NCBI GenBank assembly: GCA_946965045.2
Contig: OX337233.1
Span: 2,480,001 to 2,544,000 of the forward strand
DNA: 64,000 bases
Source of the DNA: Epithemia pelagica
Lineage: Eukaryota; Bacillariophyta; Bacillariophyceae; Surirellales; Surirellaceae
Direction: 5' to 3'
Shown: in pieces, positions 51,201 to 61,650 of the stretch
Layout of the letters: every line of letters starts with the position of its first letter
Position numbering within the stretch: position 1 is the first letter of the stretch
Made by a program: the position numbers and the translations under genes
The notes under the pieces: generated by a model
Told to the model about the DNA's origin: nothing
The model's input: the letters and a program-made list of their open reading frames with translations, nothing else
Databases searched by the model: none

Positions 51201-52517
51201 GTCCAATGGATAACGATTCGGCTTGTGTTGTTGATGGTCCTTGTGTACAACTGGGAAACGGTGCAAACCGACTACACCAATGCATTTGCCCAAGCCTTCC
51301 TCACAGAGGATGTCTATATGGAGCTACCAAAGGATTTTGCACCAGACACTGAGGACGGAGAGGAGTATGTCTTGCATCTCAAGAAGAGTCTCTACGGCTT
51401 GAAGCAAGCACCCCTTTTGTGGTATGACCACCTTAAGGGTCATTTAAAACAACGTGGATTCAAGCAGAGCGCATTTGATCCTTGTCTCTTCTACGAACCA
51501 ACCAAACGAATCCTATGCCTCGTTTACATTGATGATGTAATTTGGGCTGGACCAGACAAAGCACGCATTATGAAAGTGTTGGAATCATTGAAAGACGATT
51601 TGGAGATGACAGTTGAAGGTGACGTATCGGCGTACCTTGGAATTGACTTCGAACGTCTCAACAACGGGCAAATCAAGTTGAAGCAATACGGGCTTATCGA
51701 CAAAGTATTGAACGCGACCGGGCTACAAGATTGCAACCCAGACAAGACTCCAGCGAGCCAAAAGCCGCTTGGTAAAGATCAAGACGGAGAGGACTACGCA
51801 GAACAGTGGAGCTACGCGTCAGTGGTCGGTATGTTGCTGTATTTGGCGTCCAACTCACGCCCAGAGATTGCCTACGCCGTGCACCAGTGTGCAAGATTCA
51901 CACACAACCCCAAGGCATCACATGCCAAAGCAGTCAAACGCATCTGCCGATATTTGAAGGGAACAAGAGATCAAGGGATGATCCTGACTCCCTCAAAGGA
52001 TTGCCTGTCCGTTGATTGTTACGTGGATGCTGATTTCGCGGGGCAGTGGGATAGTGAGGATCCACAGGATCGGCTTTGTGTGAAGTCAAGGACCGGCTAT
52101 GTTTTGATGGTTGGTAATTGCCCAGTCCATTGGGTATCTAAGTTGCAGACAGAAATTGCCGTATCAACCATGGAGGCCGAGTACATCGCCCTCAGCCTTG
52201 CCATGAGAGACCTCATTCCACTACGGGGTTTAGTGGATGAAATCAAAACCATGTTCAACATTAATGAGCTCCCTTGCAGAGCATACTCAAAAGTATTTGA
52301 GGACAACAACGGAACCATCTTGTTGGCCACATCACCACGAATGACTCCTTGCTCCAAACATATCGCAGTCAAGTACCATTTCTTCAAAGAGCATGTGTAC
52401 AATGGCAACATCCGCTTGGTCAAAGTCGCATCGGACGAACAAGTGGCGGATTGTTTGACAAAAGGACTGGATAAGACTCTATTTCAACGAGCGAGAAAGA
52501 TGTTGGCTGGATGGTAA
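48231..52517 (+). CDS. copia Pol polyprotein (protease, integrase, RT, RNase H)
   Basis: 1428 aa in the same frame as Gag, 12 nt after the Gag stop. An unusual hydrophobic and basic N-terminus (MLIAMYSYLVMMNPLPILFA) precedes the enzymes. Protease: IDSGAT (about 207). Pre-integrase/zinc-binding region: HYRLCHHG and CASCQFGKAKRR (about 360-410). Integrase core: SMDHF, YQSDNGIFASKAF, HHQNGIAERG (about 437-555). RT: LKARLCVRGDKQTYG to YIDDVIWAG (about 965-1105). RNase H: VDADFAGQWDSED, SRTGYVLMVG, EAEYIALS (about 1263-1320). It ends KMLAGW. All catalytic motifs are intact, so the enzyme set looks functional. Confidence 0.95.
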   Translation: MLIAMYSYLVMMNPLPILFAFIRLFLSLWRTVLPQQKPRRSTTRKTRRCFRFSPILVLPGLFCCYSGMMMSTHSFVLGIDAPLTKFPSLAFASRVYHRRLFGQPNSKITLAFKYHRRTFYLPPRWRRRRRRKRRDLDDASPADDDPPPTPFPKPPDPDPFEELSFSILFPTAVPHQAQANTAEPSTEGAPLAWNFLSESSASTFSVTIDSGATITITPFRDDFVEYSAQTGSVLQGLAKGLPKDGTGIVRWRMQLDDGSYTEMEAPAYHVSTARCRLFSPQSYLQHKEATSAENVLESFVIRGSTLRFEIADGKVASISYHPENNLPTCTMANVQPSPSVNQACVTHTQNPNLTTAQKELMKWHYRLCHHGLAAIQRLMQSGALGPSSLIKAASKCELPKCASCQFGKAKRRPTDTSTKTIVREREYGLKKDQLFPGQRVSMDHFVVKQKGRLYSSRGQSHEDSMYSGGCIFVDHATGDIHIEHLVNFTATETIAAKERYEKRMFDFGITVQAYQSDNGIFASKAFVNEIESGLQNIKFSGVGAHHQNGIAERGIGTILSKARTILLHAAIRWPDAADISLRPMAVDYVVFQHNHMPRTSTGMMSPMEMIMKSKVGRQALEDMHVWGCPCYVLDPTLQDGHKLPKWKPRSRRGIFLGFSKRHSSRVPLVLNTKTGHISPQFHVVFDDWFTSVIGASPDRPFDQNEWTQLFADSRYHYAFDEDDPITLADEWVDQHEDQVDRSAQIRITQQRVRFADQNDPPEPDTTAQQREQDQPATNDPPSEPNPPQQQEEPPLQPVEEEEPPAIEEPPSSPQQQPQPEPSPSLRRSGRTRKAPLRWGYDGTQGAGYQALASFAAFVTNATTSAAYQAFLDLDTDSDTFGFRDPIVYQASSKKNNPDLPSYYEAMTGDDREGYVAAMGNEVKELEDKGTWVMTLQSEMEKRGGKALPSTRAFRRKRYPDGSVRNLKARLCVRGDKQTYGLDYFETYAPVVQWITIRLVLLMVLVYNWETVQTDYTNAFAQAFLTEDVYMELPKDFAPDTEDGEEYVLHLKKSLYGLKQAPLLWYDHLKGHLKQRGFKQSAFDPCLFYEPTKRILCLVYIDDVIWAGPDKARIMKVLESLKDDLEMTVEGDVSAYLGIDFERLNNGQIKLKQYGLIDKVLNATGLQDCNPDKTPASQKPLGKDQDGEDYAEQWSYASVVGMLLYLASNSRPEIAYAVHQCARFTHNPKASHAKAVKRICRYLKGTRDQGMILTPSKDCLSVDCYVDADFAGQWDSEDPQDRLCVKSRTGYVLMVGNCPVHWVSKLQTEIAVSTMEAEYIALSLAMRDLIPLRGLVDEIKTMFNINELPCRAYSKVFEDNNGTILLATSPRMTPCSKHIAVKYHFFKEHVYNGNIRLVKVASDEQVADCLTKGLDKTLFQRARKMLAGW

Positions 52518-52563
52518 TCATGCAAAACTATAATCTTACGCGGCTACTACGTCTGAGAGGGAG

Positions 52564-52801
52564 TGTCACAAAGTGGGGCGTACTGTCCATCAGTGGGGTT
52601 GACGGGCAGTCTTGTAGCGCGCGTGTCGGCATGGGAAAGTAGATAGATTCAAATTCCCACTGTCACCATAATTTCCAAATCTGTTGTTTTGATCTTCCTT
52701 TTTCGTCGTTAGCCGCATCATCCAACCAAGTTGACCATAGTGGAGCATCAACTCTCCGCTGCGTACGACTTTGAGCAACAGCAACATCGTCTGTTGCGAC
52801 A
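52564..52801 (+). repeat. 3' LTR of the copia element
   Basis: 238 bp, 236 positions identical to the 5' LTR, preceded by a short polypurine tract ending GAGAGGGAG at 52563 and followed by the TTGAA target duplication. Confidence 0.96.
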
Positions 52802-53048
52802 TTGAAACATTGCCAGATGCTGCTAGTTGGAGGCTGTCAGAAGTATCATTGCTGTTCCTGTTTCCGACGCGGGTGTTGGAAGAGGTGTCCTGTGTAGAAG
52901 TGTTGTGGCCAACCTCAGAACAATGCGATCCCCAATTGTCCTCCATGGCATCCTCTTCATTTGAGTTCTGTTTAATTGACGGTGAACTCGCCATCGTAAA
53001 AGAATCAACAATGTGAAGTCGATTCACAGATATTTCTTCCAATCCCAT

Positions 53049-53358
53049 GCTCTTCCAGGAAAAGTGGAAGAACGTCTGTTTCGCACAAAAAAAAATAATG
53101 GGAAGGCGGCGGGTTTCCATTTCATCTTTCAATCCAAACCCATCATCTTCGGCTGTAATGTGTTAGGAGAACGTAATCGCACCTATGTCGCGAGAATGGT
53201 TTCTCCGTTAGCAGGAGTAGCTTTGTTCTTTTTACAATTTTGTGGACAGACAAAATTGAAAGGCTCTATCCTCTCCCTGTCCAATCGGCATCTAGTTATA
53301 GGTAACGTTAGTACTGGATTCTACGTGGATCTTCCTTCAACCTGACGACGAATCCACC
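53049..53358. other. upstream region of the split peptidase gene and 5' part of the LINE
   Basis: 310 bp without a gene. The left part is the likely promoter of the minus-strand peptidase gene. The right part probably contains the LINE 5' UTR; the boundary could not be fixed. Confidence 0.4.
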
Positions 53359-55320
53359 ATGGCGGATCAGCCACCTGCGGACGCGCCTATGGCAGAGACC
53401 GAAGAAGCAGGAAATCCTACGAACACTGCAGAAGACGATAATAGTAGTGAAGCAACGGCGAGAACAGTCCATCAACCCATTCCCTACGAGGGTGATGAGA
53501 TTGAATACACAGTCAAGTTTGTTTTCCGACCAGAAGATGATAAATCCGATGAAGTCGCTCTTCATCACTTTGATATTCTTTATACTATAGCTCAAGTGCA
53601 CCCACAAATCAAGATTTTCAATAACAGAGGTGCGAAACTGAATCGCAAGAAACTGGAAGCCATGCGAGCGTACACAGAATATCTTCAAAACTACGACCTC
53701 CACTACCATAAGGGAAACAAGAACAAAGAACGCTCCCCCATTTATGTAGTGATTCACCGCCTACAATCGAAGATATCCCTAAGTGAAATCCGACGCCATA
53801 CATCAGTCGATGCAAAACTCAAGGCCGAAAAGCTCAAGACCAAAATGACTCGCCACATGTGGAACGAGAACGAGACGCGGATCTCGAATCTAGGATTTTT
53901 CGTAGGATATGACCCAAGCAATATCCCACCCGAACAAATGGTTGAGATTGTTACTGACGGGATGGTAAAGAAAACAGGCATCCCCAAGAAGCAGATTCCT
54001 TGGTTCAAGTGTAACTACTCTTATCCCTTCCTATACATTAACAAGCACGACAAGATAACCTCCAAGTCCTTCGACTTACAGTGTAGGCAAGACGATGCCA
54101 AGAAGATAATCGAACTATTACAGCGTACTTACCAGGAAAATCCGGAATTCATTTTCCACCGATTGCGTCACAGGAACAAAGATGAGTACATTAAAACTAT
54201 GAAGCGACAGAACTCCTACCTCAAGAAAAGCAGGATCGTCGTCCTGACTGGCATACACCCTACCATCATGTGGACACTCGCGGATAAAATCTGCCACGAG
54301 TTCGAAGGAGTAAAGCAAATTACGAAACACAAGGATACGATGCGAATTGGTAGATTCAACGTTCATACAACGAAGAAATACTTTGAAGACGTTAAAGGAG
54401 CACTCAAGGTCCGGATTACAGCCATGGTATAATTGGAAAGAAGTATCCACAATCTTAACCCGAGGGAACCGTATGAAGGGCGGTACCCTCAAGTATTCTT
54501 AAAACACGAACTCTACGGCTCTCGAGGAACAGGAGAAGACGACGCAGTCTCCACAGACCACGGCGGCTCGTTTGCGACATACATATCTTCTATGAAGTCA
54601 ACCTACTCCAAGAACGAAGATGATGACAATAGCAGTGATGGAGCAAACGAAGGAGAAAGCTACTTTGAACCACCGAGAAACAATGGACCAACCACTCAAG
54701 CATGGACCTCCGTAGTCCCAGTCCAAACAGTTGTAGCCTCAACGACCGTCGGAACAACAAGCCAGTTCACAAGCGAGGACTTTGAACGTATGAAGAAAGA
54801 AAATGAAGAGCTGACTTCTGAAGTAAAAGAGCTCAAGGATACATTGAACCAATTTATTCAGAGTCAAAAAGATACACAAGCAAACGAACAATCACAGATG
54901 ATTAGTTCCATCATGGGAGCGATGCAACAACAATTTCAGGTGATGCTTCAACAAACCATGCCACACAGTCAAGGTTATGGCTACCCTCAGAGCAATCAAG
55001 GACCATTCACACCGGCGTACCACCAACAGCAATACTCTCAACAACCAATCCCCAACAATTTGTTCCCCATCGCTGCAAGCCCCGTAAGCCAGCAATATCT
55101 TGGACCTCAAGACCACCCATCACCCCAAACGCCCATTGCTCAAGGAAAAGATCCTTACTCCGGCTCGCACGCACCGAGTCACCATGAACAGAACCATGGC
55201 GCTATAGGACAGCAGCCAAATGATGGTTCAGAACAGCAGGCAGCATCTCTTGATGCGAGCATGGCGCAGAACAGCTCATCTATAGTAGCGGATGAGTCCT
55301 TCGCCAAAACCGGCAATTAA
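53359..55320 (+). pseudogene. LINE ORF1 with one in-frame stop
   Basis: ATG 53359 opens a 357-codon frame (MADQPPADAPMAETEE) that meets TAA at 54430-54432 and continues in the same register to TAA 55318-55320, about 653 codons in all. The first part is globular and charged, with no named domain recognised (EIEYTVKFVFRPEDDK, VHPQIKIFNNRGAKLNRKKL). The second part is Gln-rich with a coiled coil (FERMKKENEELTSEVKELKD). ORF1 proteins of LINEs are RNA chaperones; that role is assumed from position. The TAA is one base from CAA (Gln), suggesting a point mutation. Confidence 0.7.
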
Positions 55321-55322
55321 CC

Positions 55323-56627
55323 ATGAGTGAGTCAGCTAGTAGACTGATTAACTCGTACGTAGCAATTCCAGAAACAGCAGCACAAACAACTCTATTTCAA
55401 TCTGTCCAAGCAGAACTTACAAGCCGAATAGGCACCAATACAAACAACATCACAACACATACAACCGACCAGGAATTCAATACAAACGACGCGAACAGCG
55501 TTGCTCATCAAGACATAACAAGCCATTCATCAGGCATACCTACCGTTCCAGGAAATCCAAACAACGACGCATTAGGCGACCAACACGACATCACCACACA
55601 CCGCTTAGGCAACACAAGACAACAACGCAACTCTAACAATGCCGATACTCCAAGTGCCGATGACCATAATGAAGAACAAACAACAATTGAACAAGAAAAT
55701 TACATCAACAACAAGCATGTGGGTCCGAAAATAGACAGCGCAAAAGAAGACCACATTTTCAGAGTATACTTCTGCAACATAAACGGTTTGAAGCTTGGGA
55801 ATGACGGTGGCGACTATGCCGAGTTCTGTTTAGAAATGGAGAAACTCCAAACCGACACATGGGGAATTGCAGAAACCAACCTGGATTCCTGCCAACACTG
55901 TGTACGAGATATTGTTCACAAGACTACGAGGAAGCACTTTGAGTATGGAAAATTGTCGATCGGTAGCTCCATGGTACCGGCTAGAAAGAGTCACTATAAA
56001 CCAGGTGGCACCCTGATGTGCTCCCAAGGTAAAGCCACTTCACGGATCATCGATCAAGGGAACGACCGATATGGACGGTGGTCCTATCAAACACTCATCT
56101 GCAAAAACTACAAGAAACTGGTCATAATCATGGCTTATCAAGTATGTCATCAAAACTTGACGACCACTGATGAGGATGGAAATCTCAAAGTTAAGTCGTA
56201 CACATGCTCCGCACAACAGACGAGTATGCTTCGACAACGTGGACGAAGAGAGACACCGCGAGAAGCTTTTGTGATGGACCTACGGGCTTTTATTTTGGAA
56301 CAACAAGAACAAAAAGCATCAATCTTATTACTTGGCGACTTTAATGAGGTCCTTGGTAATACAGGTGAACAAGTATCCAGCATCGCGACGGATTGCGGAC
56401 TCGTAGATCTGATGGAACAAGCCACCGATACAACCGACACAGCGACATACGTGAGAGGCAAGGATCGAATTGATTATGCTTTGGCTTCTGAATCAGTCTC
56501 CGAAGCATTGAAACAAGGGTGCTACGAACCATTCAAGTACCGTACTCGTGGTGATCATCACTCCATTATTTGGACTTTGACGAACACCTCCTTTTCGGTA
56601 ATGCGACGCATTCTCTCGCAACTCTAG
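55323..56627 (+). pseudogene. LINE ORF2 N-terminal part: APE-like endonuclease
   Basis: Begins at ATG 55323, 2 nt after the ORF1 stop. After a polar ~140-aa leader come the APE endonuclease motifs: YFCNINGLKLG, WGIAETNLD, ILLLGDFNEVLG, GKDRIDYALAS and TRGDHHSI. The enzyme nicks target DNA to prime reverse transcription. Near 56565 the conserved continuation (DFDEHLLFGNATHSLA) switches to another frame, so the endonuclease is cut off from the RT by a frame change, and this frame ends early at 56627. Confidence 0.83.
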
Positions 56628-59596
56628 CGGCTCGCAAATTTTCCACCAAAGATAACAAAGCCGTGCAACAATACATACGGGCAAAACACAAGTATCTGGA
56701 AGATCACAACTACGCCTCTCGGCTTGAATCAGCCCAAACACATTGGACACCACGCATTCAGGAACGGCTAGACGCTGATTTCCAGAGAGCTGGAATATAT
56801 GCCGCAAAATGCTGCACGAAGAAACCGCGCAAAGTCCCATAATCAGCTGAACTCTCAAAATTGAGAAGGCACAAGAACATCCTGCTCAAAACCATCTCAT
56901 CAATCCGACTGAACCGTTCATTTGACGCTGGTATCGCTCGTCATCAAGTTGAAAATGAGGATGTTGATGTCCCTCCAACTTTACGTGAGTGTCAAGATCT
57001 TTGCAACAATATACAACGACAGATAAAGGAGCTTACCAAAACTGCAGTTGAGAAAAGACAAACTGAACAACAATCGGCTTTGCGAGAGGCAACATTAGCT
57101 GGGAACAAAATCAAAGCACGGCGCTTTAAGAATTTGATGGCAGCTGAGCGAACCAAAGCTTTGTATGCGAAAATAAGACAGTGCAGAGGGACTACCAAGT
57201 CTGGCATTACTCGGTTAGACGTTCCCCGCGACCCAGATGACACCGATTACAACCATTGCACGGATTGGGTGAGCATTGAGACTCCCAAAGAGATCGAAGA
57301 ACGTCTTTTACAACGAAATCAGAAACATTTTGGACAGGCAACGGGCACGTTTCCTACTATCCCTCCATTCTCCGAGAAAATCGACTGGGGTGCGTCAACA
57401 CACACGGCTGATCTTATCCTAGAAGGACAATGGACACATGAGGATATGGATGAGGTGTCGCAAGACGTCATTAATCATTTGAAATCACGTACCAAACTTG
57501 ATTCAATCCAAGATACCTTAACAATCAACGAATGGGTGGGGAAAATTTGGTCGTGGCCGGAGTCCACATTGACCTCTCCATCAGGGTTTCATCTTTCTCA
57601 CAGCAAGGCACTGGTTGTACCTTTTGATCTTGAAGAGGACGATGTCAAACGAGAGCTCTTAGAAGCACAACGACATGATCTTATCGAATGGCAAGTGAAG
57701 ATGCTCAACTTGGCCATCACCAACAAATATTCAATGAACCGATGGCAGCATATTGTCAATGTGATGATCTTAAAGGAACCAAATAACCTTAAGATCCACA
57801 GATTGCGCGTGATTCACCTCTACGAACAGGATTACAACTTGATCCTGGCGGTCAAGTGGAGACAGCTGATCAAGAATTCTACAATTGACTGCTTACTCCA
57901 CGCTCAGCAGTATGGAGCAGTTCCAGGCAGAGATGCTATCCTTCCTACGATGCTAGAGGAGTTCCAGTACGAGATCTGTCGCGCTAGCAAGCGGCCTCTA
58001 GTACATCTAGACTACGACGCAACAGCATGCTACGACCGAATTGTCATGTCATTCGGAAGTCTAGCTTCAAGATCATTCGGGCAACACAAGTCTATTGTCT
58101 TCATTAATGCCAAAACACTGGAGGAGGCAAAATATTACCTCAAGACGCAACTTGGAGTATCAGAAAAGTCATACCGGCATTGTCAATTGTTTCCAATCTA
58201 CGGTTCTGGTCAAGGAGCTGGTAACTCACCTGCAATATGGTGTGTTATCAGCTCTATCCTCTTCGATGCTAATGAGAGCAAGGCACATGGAGCTACCTTT
58301 CAATCACCAGATGGCACAATTCATGCACGAGTGTACATGATCGGCTTTGTCGATGATACGAGCGGCAGTGTGAATGCGTTCGATCTCCCAACACCACAAC
58401 CACCCGAGTTTTATATTCAGCGTGCGAGCGACGATGCCCAAAGATAGAACAACATTCTTCGGGTCTCTGGCGGAGCTCTCCAGGACCAGAAATGTACGTA
58501 TCATTTCCTATACTTTACATTCACTGTCGATGGCTTAGCAGCACTTCAAAATGGCGAATTTGGCCCGCGTATCACCATTCAATTTAGTCCACACACTGAT
58601 GCTCGACCACTGACTCAACTTTCTGCATACAAGAGCCACAAAACACTTGGAGTGCAAAAATCTCCTGCATCCACGGATTGGAGTCTGTTCATGGCACTAC
58701 TGAAACGCAACACCGAACACACAACAACCATGGCCAGAAGCCCCTTCAACCGAACGGATGCGTGGTCCTATTACCACGCGGTTTATCTTCCCAGCATTAC
58801 CTACCCAATGCCATCCTCTTGTTTGTCCACTAAGCACTGCAATACCCTCCAACGTCAATTTAAGAAAGTGCTTCTCCCCAAGTGTGGGTACAACCGTACC
58901 ACTCCGAACTCAGTAGTCTACGGCTCCCAAGACTATGGTGGTATTGGACTGAGACAACTTTATATCGAACGTGGAATCGCTCAAGTTTACACACTCATGG
59001 CATGTTTGAGATCTGACGGTTTGCTCTCCGACTTAGCGTTGATTATGATTTCATGGGGCCAATGCCTCGCTGGCACTAGCTTTCCCTTGCTTTCTGACGT
59101 GAAGACTCCTCTACCACACCTTCATCCAATGACATGGCTGCCATCGGTCCGAGACTTCTTAGCGGAAATTGACTGCACATTGGAATTGTCCAACTCCTTC
59201 ATTACAGATCTACAACGGGAGAATGATACTTTCATCATGGACCACGCCCTTCGCTTCACGTCCAAAGGCAAAGATCTACAAATTTTGAATGCATGCCGAC
59301 TGTACCTAGGCGTCCTTCTGATCAGCGATATCGCTACCTGCGAAGGCACTCATCTCGCACTCTTTGCCTATCAAGGAAACCTTCCCAGCGACTCTTCTGT
59401 TCGCGGTCTCACTCCGTATCAAGACCGACCCCATGATGCAGCATGGGAACTATGGCGAAACATATTGACTACGACAATACTTTCGGATACTGATCCAAAT
59501 CCGCTTGCGCTCCGAACAACACTGGGACGCTGGCTCGTTACTGGTAGCAAAACCCATCGCAAGTGGTCAGCTTACCACTGTGTTCGAAGCAAATGA
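56570..59596 (+). pseudogene. LINE ORF2 middle part: reverse transcriptase
   Basis: One reading frame interrupted by TAA at 56840-56842 and TAG at 58445-58447 (reading DDAQR-stop-NNILRVSGGAL, where Trp would fit), ending at TGA 59594-59596. RT blocks: LRVIHLYEQDYNLILAVKWR, YGAVPGRDA, HLDYDATACYDRI (first catalytic Asp), GSGQGAGNSPAIW and YMIGFVDDTSG (catalytic Asp pair). After the RT come the thumb and linker region with YGSQDYGGIGLRQLYIERG. This copy is dead unless stops are read through. Confidence 0.85.
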
Positions 59597-59689
59597 CTGT
59601 TTGTACGTACCACAACGTCATATCAGATCTACCGACCAACAGCTGGACACTTTGCTGCTACCAACAATCACACCATTCTTGTCCCGGTA

Positions 59690-61330
59690 TTGTCTGTTCC
59701 AGTATCTGTCCAAATACTTATGAACGGTCACACAGCCATTTGCCCATGTCAACCCTCCGTTCCTACCATACCAGTTCCATTTCCTACCAACTTCACCACT
59801 TTTATTCGACAACTATCCAATTGGGAGGCACATCTCCTTCGTCATTTCAAGCTGCAATGTTCTCTTCCCATTCTGTCAACGACACTCTCCAACAATACAC
59901 CTCTCTTTCTGTGTAGTGATGGGTCAGCCCCTCTCTTTCGTGGATCGTTTGGTGGCACTTGCGCTACTGATGACGGCACCATTCTCTTTACTCTCTCAGG
60001 GCCAGCACCAGGTTTTCGGACATCTTCCTTCCGAGCAGAAAGCTACGGCCTTCTCGCTGTATTACGCTTCATTGTACAAGTCTGTAATTTCCATAGTCTT
60101 GCATTACCGTCCACGCTTCGAATGTATACTGACTCTAAAAGTCTCGTTGATACGTGCTATCAAAGACTCGAATGGACGATTGACTACCCCTACTCGACTA
60201 TGTCAGCAGACTGGGATATCCAACAATGCATTACTGCTACTCTCCGCCAATTCGCAACACCGCCGATTATTCTTCATATCAAAGGCCACCAAGACTTGAC
60301 TCAACCACTTGATTCATTATCCCTCCCTGCTCGATTGAATGTGCATGCTGATGAATTGGCCGGTCAATATCAATATCCTCCTGAAACCTCATCGACTCTA
60401 TGCCCTTTGATCCTCGGTACTACGATCCACCTTCAGAGTCCAGATGGTACGATTACAAGCAATTATCGCAATAATCTCAGACGTCGTGCCAATACCCCCG
60501 TCATTTGCCAGTTCATCCGTTCCAAACTCAATTGGTCACAAGAAACCTTCGATTCTGTGTGCTGGGAGACGCATGGCGCTGTCCTTCGTGCCAACTTTTC
60601 GTTTCGACATTTCTTGACTAAATTTATCCACAACTGGCTCCCACTTGGATGTCTCAAACAGCACTACGCTCAACATTACGTCTCGGATTGCCCAAATTGT
60701 CCTACCACACTCGAAGACCGTCACCATTTTCTCCGTTGCTCCCACCGTGTGAACTGGACTGGTCCTCTGTTCGATTCACTCTATTCATTCTGGACGGAAC
60801 ATCATTTTGATCCAAATTTACAAACTATATTTCAAGAAGCTACTCTCAGTTGGCTCGGCGACACTTCCCCTACGTTTCCGTCTTTTTCGGATTCCTACTC
60901 CAACCTTCTCTCTCGTCAAGCGAACGTTGGATGGTTTCAATTGTTCCTAGGCCGTTTCACATGGGACTGGGTTTATCTTCAAGATTCCTTCGTCCGTCAT
61001 CACTCTCTTCATCCTACCAAGTTTTCTGGCCGTCGACTAGTTTCCGGTTCTATCAAGATCCTCTGGCAACACGTGCATGATCTCTGGCTCCGTCGAAATC
61101 TGGACTGCCATGGACGCGATTCTGCTTCCCGCGAATCTGCTGCACTAGCTCAAGCCCAACGAGAAGTTGCCCACCTTTACACCCTTCGTTCCTTCATTCC
61201 ACTCTCAGACCGTTTCATGTTTTATCCTTCCCTCACCGATCACTTCCGCCAAGAACCCCGATCCTATCAACTTTGCACTTGGCTTAACACCTGGAGACCG
61301 TTGATCCTGTCGTCCGCACCTTCGGGTTGA
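59690..61330 (+). pseudogene. LINE ORF2 C-terminal part: RNase H and zinc knuckle
   Basis: Same frame as the preceding RT fragment after the TGA at 59594-59596; 546 codons from ATG 59690. RNase H residues: Asp in CSDGSAPLFRGSFGG, Glu in RAESYGLLAVL, Asp in YTDSKSLVD and the GHQD region. A zf-RVT-like segment follows: FIHNWLPLG, CPNCPTTLEDRHHFLRC. The frame is open to TGA at 61330. RNase H removes the RNA strand after reverse transcription. Confidence 0.83.
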
Positions 61331-61380
61331 TTGTTGTCAGTTCCTTCCTTTCCGATTTTTAGTCCTCGCGTTAGTATTAA

Positions 61381-61556
61381 TACTTCCCGGTGTCGAGTCC
61401 TTTAAAGGAGGGATCGCCCGGCGCGGAGGGTAGAATGACGAGGAGGGCAATGGTCGAGGAGGGCGCACGCCCGACAAGACAATTGCCCGTCGAGTCATTC
61501 TCTTCCGACAAGCCGGGCGCGCCCGACGCGAGAGGACGGCCAGACACAGGGAAGTA
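61381..61556. mobile_element. small MITE with TA target duplication (Tc1/mariner-like, tentative)
   Basis: CTTCCCGGTGTC at the left and the complement of GACACAGGGAAG at the right form a 12-bp terminal inverted repeat (one mismatch), flanked on both sides by TA. The 176-bp body is GC-rich and can fold back on itself (GAATGAC...GTCATTC; CGCCCGGCGCG/CGGGCGCGCCCG). A further TACTTCCCGGT at 61683 may be the end of a related copy. It lies just beyond the LINE coding end, so it could alternatively be a structured LINE 3' UTR. Confidence 0.5.
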
Positions 61557-61610
61557 GTAAACTTATTCCCTATCAAGCTGTGTAGGTAGTGAGAAATTCC
61601 TGGAAGCCAT

Positions 61611-61650
61611 GTCACAAAGTGTCACACAAGTGTCACACAAGTGTCACACA
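61611..61650. repeat. short tandem repeat, 11-bp unit
   Basis: About three and a half copies of GTCACACAAGT (first copy GTCACAAAGT, last GTCACACACG). Simple repeat of unknown role; possibly a LINE 3'-end tandem. Confidence 0.85.

Larger units (their letters stand above)
46372..52801 (+). mobile_element. Ty1/copia LTR retrotransposon (CoDi-like), recent insertion
   Basis: 6430 bp with 238-bp LTRs (46372-46609 and 52564-52801), each starting TGTCAC and ending GCGACA, and a 5-bp target duplication TTGAA (46367-46371 and 52802-52806). A primer-binding site follows the left LTR, and a purine tract (GAGAGGGAG) precedes the right LTR. Gag and Pol are both open. Domain order protease, integrase, RT, RNase H defines Pseudoviridae (Ty1/copia). 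The LTRs differ at only two positions, so the insertion is young and the element may be active. It interrupts the peptidase gene in the opposite orientation. Confidence 0.97.
45231..53048 (-). pseudogene. trypsin-like peptidase gene split by a copia insertion
   Basis: The coding parts are 53048-52802 (N-terminus MGLEEISVNRLHIVDS) and 46366-45231 (remainder), separated by the copia element and one copy of its target duplication. Without the element the frame is continuous (GNVS-SESNQAFLRDIL), 460 aa, with no other lesion. Features: a polar N-terminus, a coiled coil with an 11-residue repeat (MGNMEGRLRKE, three times), then a chymotrypsin-like fold with His in MVSALHCI, Asp in KDIVLLQLD and Ser in RGNSGTVMF, so a complete triad is plausible though divergent. 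The acidic tail ends DEESSDDWVCLL. No signal peptide was seen. The present allele would make only the short N-terminal part. Confidence 0.82.
53359..61330 (+). mobile_element. LINE (non-LTR retrotransposon) with APE endonuclease, RT and RNase H, decayed
   Basis: ORF1 is followed by ORF2 fragments with an APE-type endonuclease, reverse transcriptase (FVDD) and a C-terminal RNase H plus a Cys/His knuckle, in that order and orientation. This places it among LINEs with an RNase H domain (I-like group). At least five lesions interrupt the frames (stops at 54430, 56840, 58445 and 59594; a frame change near 56565). The outer limits are those of the coding parts; no target duplication or poly-A tail was found. 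Confidence 0.88.

Noticed and set aside
61611-61650. Possible CRISPR-like repeat
   Set aside because: Units are 11 bp and adjacent with no spacers, in a eukaryotic context; a simple tandem repeat.
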